This document shows, piece after piece, positions 12,224 to 21,225 of a stretch of 64,000 bases of DNA. Position numbers and translations under genes: made by a program. The stretch is from Dryas octopetala. Taxonomy: Eukaryota > Streptophyta > Magnoliopsida > Rosales > Rosaceae. A model generated the notes under the pieces. It saw only the letters and a program-made list of their open reading frames with translations, was not told the DNA's origin and did not search any database. Positions within the stretch are counted from its first letter, which is position 1; every line of letters starts with the position of its first letter. The stretch spans positions 5,024,501 through 5,088,500 of the forward strand of contig OY992839.1 of the NCBI GenBank assembly GCA_963921425.1, written 5' to 3'.

Positions 12224-12274
12224 TCCCATATCGGTTTTGTGAATGAGGCTCAGACATTTGGTTACATATATAAG
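12224..12274 (+). promoter_or_regulatory. U4 snRNA promoter 2: variant USE plus TATA
   Basis: TCCCATATCG at 12224-12233 differs from the consensus USE by one base (C to T). TATATAAG begins at 12267, again about 33 bp away. The predicted RNA start is 12299. Confidence 0.75.
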
Positions 12275-12298
12275 AAAAGCTAACCGTTGGGAGAATCT

Positions 12299-12449
12299 AT
12301 CTTTGCGCTTGGGGCAATGACGCAGCTAGTGAGGTTCTAACCGAGGCGCGTCTATTGCTGGTTGAAAACTATTTCCAAACCCCCTCTTAGGCCCGGGTTC
12401 TGCCTTGGCCTCTGAGAATTTCTGGAAGGGCTTCCTTTGGGGTATAGCC
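12299..12449 (+). ncRNA. U4: U4 spliceosomal snRNA, gene 2
   Basis: Nearly identical to gene 1 over the first 90 bases, with one difference in the U6-pairing segment (GCTAGTGAGG instead of GCTAATGAGG). The central stem differs more (CTTAGGCCCGGGTTCTGCC). The Sm-like AATTTCTGG and the 3' hairpin (GGAAGGGCTTCCTTTGGGG) are kept, and a 3' box follows. The single USE mismatch may weaken transcription, but nothing clearly inactivates the gene. Confidence 0.87.
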
Positions 12450-12452
12450 CTA

Positions 12453-12467
12453 CAAATATTAGTCCAA
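12453..12467 (+). terminator. snRNA 3' box of U4 gene 2
   Basis: CAAATATTAGTCCAA matches the plant snRNA 3'-box consensus. Confidence 0.75.
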
Positions 12468-12589
12468 ATGGTTTTCATTTTTACCATGCTTAGTAACATT
12501 TGACCGACTTCTTGAACTGCAAATTTATTATTGGTTTATATTAATCAAATAAAGTCTGGAATCCTCAATTTGGATTGATGTGGTAATGT

Positions 12590-12850
12590 ACGTATCCCTT
12601 TGAATTGAACTATGCCCCTTTATTTTGACTCATTTTACTCTCTAATGAGGCTTTGTGTTTTAAATTGTTTCATTATGTTAACCAAATTGATGTGGTGTTG
12701 ATAAAATTTTTTGTCATGTATGCACCATGTTAATTTGGCTAACGGAAAATATAATAGAGTTTATGGAATGACATCATTTAAAATACATAGAATAATTTAA
12801 GAATAAAGTGAGTCAAAATAAGTATCAAAATTCAAAGTAAGGCACGAGAC
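12590..12850. mobile_element. Degenerate foldback element
   Basis: The left arm CCTTTGAATT..TTTATTTTGACTCATTTTACT is roughly the inverse of the right arm AGAATAAAGTGAGTCAAAATA..AATTCAAAGTAAGG. It is about 260 bp and non-coding, with pairing interrupted by many changes. The boundaries are approximate. Confidence 0.5.
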
Positions 12851-13741
12851 ATAATTTGAAAGTCAAGCATAATTAAGCCTTATTCATTTATATGTATCTT
12901 ATGCATCTTAATTAAGCTTTGATTTATATGTACCTTACACGTACAATAGACGCAGTCTTCCTTCTTCTTACCATCCTACTACTTCCAAAAACAGCATCTC
13001 CCTCAACAAAGCAAACAATTATCTTATTGATCAGTTTAATGCTGTATCTAACTACTTTCCACATTTGTCCACTGCTATATCAAATGCTTTATTGAAGACA
13101 GAACGTATATAAGACAAAGTCCTTCCAACTAATAGCACCAAGGATTGTCTTGGGGTATACCAAGGAAATAAATATTAAAAATTGAGTAGTTGAATCTATT
13201 CGAAATCCCAATGAAAATGTTAGATTACCTAAAAGGCACTTACACATTTCCTTCATGTAACCAAAGCTTCAGCTTCCATCTCTTTCACAAATTACATTGG
13301 CTAAATCACATTCGGCCATGTAATTTTAAATTTAGCAATCGCATTTTATAGTTTATTAATGATTGTAATATATTGAGTTCAAAATAACATTTTTCTCAAA
13401 TTAATTTGCGAAATTGTCGCATATATGTGCATCACATCAAATGTTATCATAGTCATTTTATTAGAAATTTGGAGAATTTTAATAACTTTAGTAACCATTC
13501 ACGTGATTAGTGTATTTTTTTTTGTCAACTAATTCGACAGAAGCATGACTTTTTAATTCAATTGTAATTGCTAATAAATTATACAAAGAATGTGATTTGC
13601 AAAAATTAAACCACGTGTATCATGGCCAAAAAAAAAACCACGTGTATCAAGCTGAAATCGAGTCCAAATTGTAGGACCAGAAACATAATTCTGTCAATTA
13701 TATAGTTGCTAGCTAAGACACTAAGGGAGACACACATACAC

Positions 13742-13744
<3 letters not shown>
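12851..13744. other. Upstream region of the O-methyltransferase gene
   Basis: AT-rich sequence with another weak inverted repeat around 13300-13610 (AATCACATTC near the left, GAATGTGATT near the right), then a duplicated G-box block (13610-13649). No coding frame. Confidence 0.5.
13610..13649 (+). mobile_element. Micro-retroinsertion that duplicates a CACGTG G-box
   Basis: ACCACGTGTATCA is present at 13610-13622 and 13637-13649. Between them are 14 bases, TGGCC followed by nine A. The 13-bp target duplication has copied a CACGTG motif (13612-13617 and 13639-13644) about 160-190 bp upstream of the O-methyltransferase start. Confidence 0.75.

Positions 13745-13802
<58 letters not shown>
13745..13802. 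repeat. (AG)n microsatellite abutting a start codon
   Basis: About 29 uninterrupted AG units that run directly into the ATG of the O-methyltransferase, so the tract forms the end of the 5' UTR. Confidence 0.95.
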
Positions 13803-13807
<5 letters not shown>

Positions 13808-15439
13808 AGATAGTACACAAAGAGAGTTAAACACAAGAGAAGTTGAAGAAGATGAACAAGCCAAAGTGGATGTGTGGAAATATGTGTTTGGGTTTACCAA
13901 AATGGCAGTGGTAAAATGTGCCATTGAGCTTGGAATAGCCGATGCCATTGAAAGCCATGGAAGCCCCATGACACTCTCAGAGCTGTCCTCCACTCTAAGG
14001 TGTGCTCCTTCTCCTCTCTACCGCATCCTGAGGTTCCTAGTCCACCACCAAATATTCAAAGAGCAACCCACAACCCCATTAGGCCCCAAAGCCTATGCAC
14101 AAACACCGTTGTCCCGCAGGCTAATGAAAACCGGACAAAACAGCATGGCTGCCTTAATTTTGCTGGAGAGTAGTCCGGTAATGCTGGCACCATGGCACGG
14201 CCTAAGTGCCCGGATTCGGGGTACTAGCAATCCGGCATTTGAGGCGGTACATGGGGAGGATGTGTGGAGCTACGCGGCGGCCAATCCTGCTCACAGCCAG
14301 CTCATCAATGAGGCAATGGCTTGTGATGCAAAGGTGGCAGTGCCTGCAGTCATTGAGAGTTGTCCGGATCTGTTTGATGGGGTTGGGAGTATTGTAGATG
14401 TGGGTGGGGGGGATGGGACTACTTTGCGGTTGTTGGTTGAGGCTTGTCCTTGGATTCGAGGCATCAACTTTGATCTTCCTCATGTTGTGCGTGTTGCTGG
14501 GGAGTGTGACAAAGTTGAGAATGTTGGAGGTGACATGTTTGATTGTGTTCCAAAGGCTGATGCTGCAATTCTCATGGTTAGTATATAGTTTGGCTTGGAA
14601 ATTAAATGGTCACTATGCACAAAGTTGATTATATATAAAAGGTAATCAAGAAGGCTTAAACTTGTTAGACATTCATTGAATTCAAAGACTGTTAGAGAAT
14701 AGGCCAACAATGTATATCAAGGTAGCTAACCAAAATATATCTTTTATAGATCACGTACTATCTTATCATGCATGTGTAGAGGCAGATAGATGTAACAAAT
14801 ATAAACATATAGATTCACCCCACCTACTCTGCACCTTGCAAACCAACGAAAAAGTTGGGAATTGAAATGAGACATTTCAAACCTAGAACCTCCTACAACC
14901 AAAACTCTGATAAATTGATATGGTCATGAAAAACTTAAGTTATTAAGCAATGGGCTAACAATTAATGTACATCAGGCTAACAAAACTAGCTAGAATAGCA
15001 ACAAGTGTGCAATATTTTTCATTTATGGTTCTCTTATATCTTTCTACTAAGTTATATGTGCTGGTCAACAGGACAGGTTATGATCATAAAGGGTACTCAA
15101 TCTGATTTTGTGTTTGGTGAATTGCAGTGGGTTCTTCATGATTGGGGAGATGATGAGTGCATCCAAATTCTGAAGAAGTGCAGGGAAGCCATTCCTGAGG
15201 ACAAAGGGAAGGTGATAATCATAGAAGCTGTCATTGATGAAAAAGAAGATGAAGATGAGAAAGAAGACAAACTAACAGATGTGAGATTGATGCTGGACAT
15301 GGTGATGATGGCCCACACTAACACAGGCAAAGAGAGGACCTTGAAGGAATGGGAACATGTTCTTGGGGAGGCTGGCTTTAGCCGACACACTGTCACACCC
15401 ATTCATGCTGTCCAATCTGTTATTCAAGCTTTTCCTTAA
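13803..15439 (+). CDS. SAM-dependent O-methyltransferase, COMT-like plant family
   Basis: Two exons, 13803-14576 and 15128-15439, give 361 residues, a normal length for class II plant O-methyltransferases. The N-terminal dimerisation domain (about 20-110) precedes the SAM-binding fold: motif VDVGGGDGT at 198-206, FDLPHVV at 223-229 and GDMF at 243-246. Catalytic residues are in place: His262 in VLHDWGDDE, Glu291 in IIIEAV and Glu327 in GKER. An unusually acidic stretch (about 296-305, EKEDEDEKED) follows Glu291. The enzyme should methylate a hydroxyl group of a phenolic or alkaloid-type acceptor. The substrate cannot be read from sequence; annotations such as acetylserotonin, xanthohumol or reticuline O-methyltransferase are often transferred to this family without proof. 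It lies between U4 genes 2 and 3, and its 3' end is duplicated downstream. Confidence 0.88.
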
Positions 15440-16219
15440 ATTTACAAAACAAAGTTAAGGATCATGTGGGATTTGAAGTCTTAAATTTGTGTCTTATTAT
15501 TGTATTGTAGTCAAGTTACCAGCAGGTGTTTGTGATTGTTATGGTCTTAATTACTTGCTTTCTAGTCTTTGTTTGGCTAAGTGATGAGGAATGCGATTGT
15601 AAGAGAAGTTGTAAGTCCCACATCGGATTTTAGTGGGAAAGGCTGAATTGATCGAATAATTCCATGAGATAAATGAGTAATTTTAGAGAGGCAACATTTT
15701 TTTATCACTACGCCAAAAGGAACAAGAAACCATAATGCAAAAGTAATGGTAGCGGATTGACCCAACTAGCAAAGCCCAAGTTGGCCGAACTATCTACAAC
15801 CATATTATAGCTCCCTACAAAAATTAATAAAAATGATACAAAATAGTTCATAAAGAAGAGTTGGAGTTGAAGAGAGAAGGAGAGGGAAAAAAAATGAGAG
15901 AAGGAACAAGACAGTCAAGGCGGATTGAATACATTTTTAATAATTGTTAAAAATATGTGCGAGAGCACATGTTCCCCTTGGGCCCATAGTGCCTCCTCCC
16001 TAGCTACTTGAGATTGCTAGCTTCTTACTCAAGGAACTTTACATCCTAATTATGAGAAATATTGTAGGGAGCATATTTCCTGATCACATTAGTTAAAGTA
16101 TACTTATGATATTAATTATTATGATCAACCGTCAGTCTGTCACATTATATGACCTACTAATGTTTGTTATTAAATACAATCCCCTAACATTGCATCCTAA
16201 TCATCATCCTAATGTTTGG
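15440..16219. other. O-methyltransferase 3' flank with an orphan snRNA promoter element
   Basis: After the stop codon the sequence aligns with the flank of the downstream pseudogene copy up to the USE at 15616-15625. From about 15650 to 16219 it is AT-rich and unlike the U4 loci. No gene seen. Confidence 0.55.
15616..15625 (+). promoter_or_regulatory. Orphan USE without a U4 gene
   Basis: Exact TCCCACATCG followed by GATTTTAGTGGGAAAGG, closely matching the sequence after the U4 gene 3 USE. At the expected TATA position there is only GAATAATTCC, and no U4 sequence follows. It is a decayed or incomplete copy of the U4-3 promoter. Confidence 0.7.
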
Positions 16220-16427
16220 TGGTGATAATCATAGAAGCTGTTATAGATGAAGAAGAAGATGATGAAAGCGAAGAGAAGTTAGAGATGTGAGATTGATGCT
16301 GCTAGACATGATAGTGATGATGGCCGCAACAGTACTAACACAGGCAAAGAAAAGGACCTTGGAAGAAGGAATGGGGATATTTATGTTCTTGACACTGCCA
16401 ATTTGTTATTCAGACTTTTCCTTAATA
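16220..16427 (+). pseudogene. Decayed copy of the O-methyltransferase exon 2
   Basis: Starts at GGTGATAATCATAGAAGCTG, identical to the functional gene at about 15211. It continues through the acidic stretch, GAGATTGATGCTG, the ACACAGGCAAAGA segment (Glu327 region) and the terminal TTATTCA(G/A)..TTTTCCTTA. Insertions and deletions break the frame, and the region between GGGGATATTTATGTTCTTG and TTGTTATTCAG has lost most of the C-terminal motif. The upstream catalytic His segment is absent. The 3' flank (GTTAAGGAT.., TTGTTATGGT) also matches, so a genomic segment was copied and not a transcript. Confidence 0.85.
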
Positions 16428-16558
16428 TATAGACCAAACCAAAAGTTAAGGATATGTAAATTCTTAGTCTTGAATTTGTGTTACCCGCTGGTCTTTGTAA
16501 TTGTTATGGTTTTTGCTTTGGATGGCTAACTGACAATTGTGGAAGAAAGAAGTCAGAG

Positions 16559-16610
16559 TCCCACATCGGTTTTGAGTGGGAAAGGGTGAGTGGCTCTAGT
16601 AGTATAAAAA
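16559..16610 (+). promoter_or_regulatory. U4 snRNA promoter 3: USE plus TATA
   Basis: Exact USE TCCCACATCG at 16559-16568 and TATAAAAAGG from 16603, a gap of 34 bp, again Pol II-type. The RNA start is predicted at 16636. Confidence 0.88.
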
Positions 16611-16635
16611 GGAGCTAAAACCCACAATACAAAGC

Positions 16636-16787
16636 ATCTTTGCGCTTGGGGCAATGACGCAGCTAATGAGGTTCTAACCGAGGCGCGTCTATTGCTGGTT
16701 GAAAACTATTTCCAAACCCCCTCTTGGGCCTGGGTTCAGCCTACGGCCCTCGAGAATTTCTGGAAGGGCTCCCTTCGGGGTCAAGCC
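16636..16787 (+). ncRNA. U4: U4 spliceosomal snRNA, gene 3
   Basis: The 5' 90 bases are identical in plan to gene 1 (GCTAATGAGG kept). The central stem (GGGCCTGGGTTCAGCCTACGG) is distinct. The Sm-like AATTTCTGG (about 16755) and the hairpin GGAAGGGCTCCCTTCGGGG are intact. USE, TATA and 3' box are all present, so this is probably expressed. It lies immediately downstream of the O-methyltransferase pseudogene, whose duplicated flank supplies the promoter region. Confidence 0.9.
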
Positions 16788-16790
16788 CTA

Positions 16791-16805
16791 CAACTTTAAG
16801 TCTAA
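16791..16805 (+). terminator. snRNA 3' box of U4 gene 3
   Basis: CAACTTTAAGTCTAA fits CA, spacer, AGTNNAA. Confidence 0.75.
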
Positions 16806-17418
16806 ATTTTAGTACTTTTGATTTATTTCTCCAACAATTTTATGTACGTAATATATTTTAGGGGTAAATGTTATTTTGCTCTTTATAAGGGATTTTTTTT
16901 AATTTTGTTAATTGAGGTCATTTTGTAAATTTGCTTGTTTATTATCCAAAGTTTAAGTGCATTGGATCTTAATTGACATAATTTTTTTAAATTTGAAAAA
17001 ATTAAGTACCTTAATTTTTCAAATTAATAGTCTACACAACAAATTGAAAGAGCGTGACACTTATCTCTATATTTTAAGATGGATGATTACTGTTTAAAGT
17101 CAAAATACCAGCTTCGTAAAACTCACTAATATATGTTATTCATTATTAGAAAAAAAACCACTGATAATCAAGTTACGCCCTGTTTAATGGCCTAAACTTG
17201 TTTTAATTAGATGTTTTGAAATTACCAGAGGCAACAAAAACTGAAAAAAATAAATAAAAAAATAAAAGAGAGAGAGAAGCACGTCATACACAAACAGCCA
17301 ATATGTGCATATCTAATTGCCAAAAACAGTAGGAAAAAACAGGACCTCCAAAATTCAACTTATACAGGACCTCCCCCATCAATCTACTTAAATTCTATCA
17401 CTGAACTTTCTTCACATC
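16806..17418. other. Spacer between U4 gene 3 and PNT1 (convergent)
   Basis: AT-rich sequence with short GA runs near 17270. The 3' UTR of the minus-strand PNT1 gene must lie in its right part. No other feature is supported. Confidence 0.5.
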
Positions 17419-19661
17419 CTATAGAGTTTTCTCCAACCGTGTGAAAACCGGAGAAAACCTGTGATGGTGGATGAGTGAGACCAAAACATATGTGTTTGCA
17501 GCTAAGAATAAAATGCTTGCCATCCACAGTTGAAGAAAGACATTCTTTCCCTTGAACTCGAGCATATAACCCCACAGCAACCAATGAAGTTGACCACCTA
17601 CCCACAATGTTATGCAAGATAGGCCCTTCCATTTAAGCTTCATATTGCTCCAAGCGAGTGCCAGAGGCAGGAGACAAAAGAACCACACAAAGTACTGTGC
17701 AGTCATTACCTGTCGACAATGGGAAAGACGATATTAAGTTCCCTCACTAATGTAATATTTTGTCAGAAGCCACTTAACAGTACTAAATTGAAGCAGAGCT
17801 TTTCATTGAGTATAATCACAAAGAACCCAACATTGAAAATTCCATGGAGCACAAGGCCCAAGTAAAATGTTGATACTTAACATTTCATTTACTTAAGCCG
17901 GAAATTTATAGAAGACAAATAAGTAATGAAGAGAAATACCTTGTTGAATGCCACAAATGCCACCGTCTGCACTAAGCAGCAGAATGGAAGGTCTTGTGCA
18001 AAACTCAAAATAAGGACAAGCTGAACTATCAGCTGAGGCAAAAATGAGATGAGCTTCTCCAATACCGAGAGTTGACGATGGTACTGAAGGTAGATGTGAT
18101 AGAAATAAATAGAAAAATTGTGCCTTGGATCAGTACGGGTAAGATGATACAGCAGTGCCTCGTACAGGAAATCCCACTCATATAGATGATAGAATAAACC
18201 AGTAAAAAGGAAGAATACTGCCCCAGATATCAAGGAAAAAAGTATCCTCTCTCGTGTTAATGCACTTTTCAAAATAAGCCATGGACAAAGACGAGCAAGT
18301 CCTGTAACAGAATTGCTTTGAGGTGGTTCTTGTTGACGATCCCAATATTGCAGCCTAGGCTTCCGACCAGTTCGAAACACATGTGGATCAAGAATCAGAA
18401 GAATAGGGAGTGCATAGATGATGGGGTAGATTCTAAAGTGGACAACGAGCCCATACCAAAATGCAGCTTGTAACACATGTCCTGTTATGAAGAGAAATCA
18501 TATAGTGTTAGACACATCACACATATGGGTGGAAGGCATAACAACCGTTGCTAAGACATAATTTGAGTGCCACTACTTAGAGTGGAATGCTATACCCACT
18601 TGGATTTCCACAGAAGGATAATACTCACTAAATGTAAAAGGAATTTGTTTTGTTAATAGGAAGAACATGGCGAATATAGAAATTATAATTCATTATTTAA
18701 AAGATAAAAATTCAAAGACAATGCCATGGTTGTGGATGTCTAGCATGGTGAACTCAAAATAGAACAAACTCAGAGAGGATCAGATGTCGTCCATCATTAC
18801 AGAAAATGCAAAAGTAAGAAGTGTAATGTTAGTTTGTTACATAACACAACAGATAACTCTCACTAGATAAAAAGAACCTTAAACAATCTTTATAACTCTA
18901 CACAAATTGCAGTTTCGTAAAAAGCAATAAAATGTATCCATATTAGGACAATCCGAAGATATGATTCATTTAATGACTGAAAGCAAATAGCTTAAGTAGT
19001 GTAAATGAGGCTTGTGTGTGTCCAATGTAGTAGTAGCAGTAGTGATTTTTTGGGATGCGTTTAATACCCAACAAAAACATAATACAAGAAAGAAACTTAC
19101 ACCGTTCATGAGGCAAATGAAGACCCAAAGAACCAAAGCACAAACAATTGGCTCACAGTTCCCACGAGTCCCAATGGTAAAGGTAAATGGATTGAACAGC
19201 CAAACGATCACAGAAAGAGTAGATAAATTCTCAGGCACCCCACGAAGCTTCAATATGGTACGTATAAACAAACCCACAAGCAAATCTACAAAATTGGAAT
19301 CATACAAAAGCATATGTTACATTGTTACTGGAATTTAGGCACAAAAAAAGAAACGAGCTTGACACTGAAATGAAGCAAAAACTGATGTACCTGCAGCTGA
19401 GAAGATGAATTTGCCCCAGGAGCGATGAAGAATGGAATTTGGTATGAGCAGAAACGCGAGCAGAGGAGAGTACCTGTAAGTGGATCGTTGAAATGGGGAC
19501 TTACCAGACGCCATTAGAGAAGCTGCGTCGGAGAAGACCATGTAATCGATGTCTGTGTACCGAACCTCCATGTGGGTATCCTGCCACTCTCCGTAGACGA
19601 TCAGAACCACCCTCAGGATCGCCGAGACCAGGAGGAGTGTACGGAAGCGTACGGACGCCAT
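17419..19661 (-). CDS. PNT1: GPI mannosyltransferase 1 catalytic subunit (PIG-M; plant PEANUT1)
   Basis: Four minus-strand exons (19661-19391, 19285-19103, 18481-17940, 17709-17419) join in frame to 428 residues, close to PIG-M proteins (about 420-450). The N-terminus has a hydrophobic helix (about 8-23), then [13 protein letters not shown] (36-48), whose DxD-type acidic motif faces the ER lumen and is required in this GT-C family. The segments [42 protein letters not shown] and [19 protein letters not shown] are conserved PIG-M landmarks, and there are many membrane helices. The enzyme adds the first mannose (alpha-1,4) to the GPI anchor precursor in the ER membrane, using dolichol-phosphate-mannose, with a PIG-X-like partner in animals. 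Arabidopsis peanut1 mutants have defective cell walls and embryos. No break is visible. Confidence 0.92.
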
Positions 19662-21225
19662 TGGTTTGGAGGAAACAGAGATCGGAGGGAGAGAGTAGAG
19701 AGAGGAAATGGGGGAGGTCGGAGTCGTTTAAATGGGTAATTATGGTAAATAGATGATTTGACTGAGGGTATTTGGGGAATTTTGAAAACTATGGCACTTT
19801 ATTTGACGGCTGCTATATGCACACACTCATGTTATTTTAATTTTAAAATAATTTCTCTCTACATGCCTTCACATCTTTTAAGATGTCCCCACTTATAAAA
19901 AAAGATATAATTTTAAAGTGAAAAAACAAACAAAGAAAAAAGAAGAAAAAAATGAGCTGAAACCAATATCGAATCTCAGCAAAGGTTGGCCTCCATCCAC
20001 CCCGCCACCGTCCTCATCATCGACGGTCAAACTCACCAACTAACACATCTCATGCAACTCTATTTTTCCTTATTCTCTTTCTCGTTCTTTTCTCTCTTCC
20101 CTTCCTCCTCCCTCACTCTCTTTGCATCACCCCTATTCAGACGGAAAGGGAAGCCAATAGAAGGAGTGCAAAGAGAGTGAAAGAGGAGTAAGGAAAGAGA
20201 GAAAAAGAGAAAAAGAGATAAAGAAAGAATGTGAGAGAGAGGGAGGAGGAGAAGGACTAGTCGGTGGCGGTGTGGGATCCGACCGCCGTCAACAAGGTTG
20301 GTGGCAGGTGGTACAGGCTTGGTTTCTAGTTTTTCTTATGTATTTTGTTTTGTTTTTGTTTTTTTTTGTTTTTCCTTCTTGATCATTTCATATTATGTGA
20401 CATTTGTAATTTCACCAATTAGTTGAAGGGGTATGTAACGAGAGGAAAAATAGTATGCATATAGCAGCTTTATTTTATTTCAAACAAAAATATTTAGCAT
20501 GTTCTTTTAAAATTTTAGAAAAAGTAATATTAAGGGTACCATCTAACGTGGCATGTGACTATGTGAGGTGGAGCTGCCGCATCAATTAAAATTTTTTAAT
20601 TTTTTATTATTTTTTAATTAAACTTAAATATTCTAGATACTACTGCGTCCAAACAACACAATATGTACCCTAGCCACACTTCTGTAACTCCAAATACGCA
20701 AATTTGTTATAGTCTTGCCTGTGATGCTGCAACCGCCCCATAAATTAGTTATTACTAAATGAGTCATAAGGGTATCACAAACATATTTTATCTCCACATT
20801 GGATCAAGAACAAAGTCAAGGGGATCAAAAACTTTTAATTCGTATAAAGACATCAAACCAGCCCAACTAGCAACTAGGGATGCCCTAAAACAATTCTCGA
20901 GCTCCTCTCAAATATCCCTCAAATTCTTCTTAAGCATTACTTGACAGGATACGAACATGTCTCAAGAAGGGTTGGAGAACTACTCAAAAAGGATTAAATT
21001 TCTCTCTCAAAGTTCATCTTTTGACAAGTTTTATAAATTTTTTGGGTATTTTGGACACAACGTATTAGTAAGAGCCAATCATAACGAGGCAAAGTTGTTG
21101 GACCACCATATAACACTAGTTCCTCACCCACCAAATCCCATTTTCTCCAAAATCTCATCCCCTCTTCCACTACCAGTCTCCACCATCAAAGCCCAACTGA
21201 GAGCTTCTCAGCTTGAGACAACGAA
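19662..21225. other. Shared upstream region of PNT1 (minus) and GGR (plus)
   Basis: Divergent spacer holding a foldback element (about 19809-20468), AT-rich DNA (20470-20950) and the presumed GGR promoter. A frame at 20957-21358 overlaps the GGR start in another phase and is not supported. Confidence 0.6.
19809..20468. mobile_element. Foldback element with CT/GA-rich core
   Basis: The ends GCTGCTATATGCACAC and GTATGCATATAGCAGC are inverted. Inside, CACTCTCTTTGCA pairs with TGCAAAGAGAGTG, and GCCACC..GACGGTC pairs with GACCGCCGTC..GGTGGC. It is about 660 bp. The pyrimidine-rich and purine-rich arms resemble the elements at 29085 and 31218. Confidence 0.65.

Noticed and set aside
11072..12449. 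U6 or U5 snRNA instead of U4
   Set aside because: USE to TATA spacing is Pol II-type (U6 is Pol III), and the sequence has the U4 order: U6-pairing stems, k-turn loop, then Sm site. A Pol III terminator T-run is absent.
16220..16427. A second O-methyltransferase gene
   Set aside because: The frame is broken, the catalytic histidine segment and most of the C-terminus are absent, so it is a pseudogene fragment.
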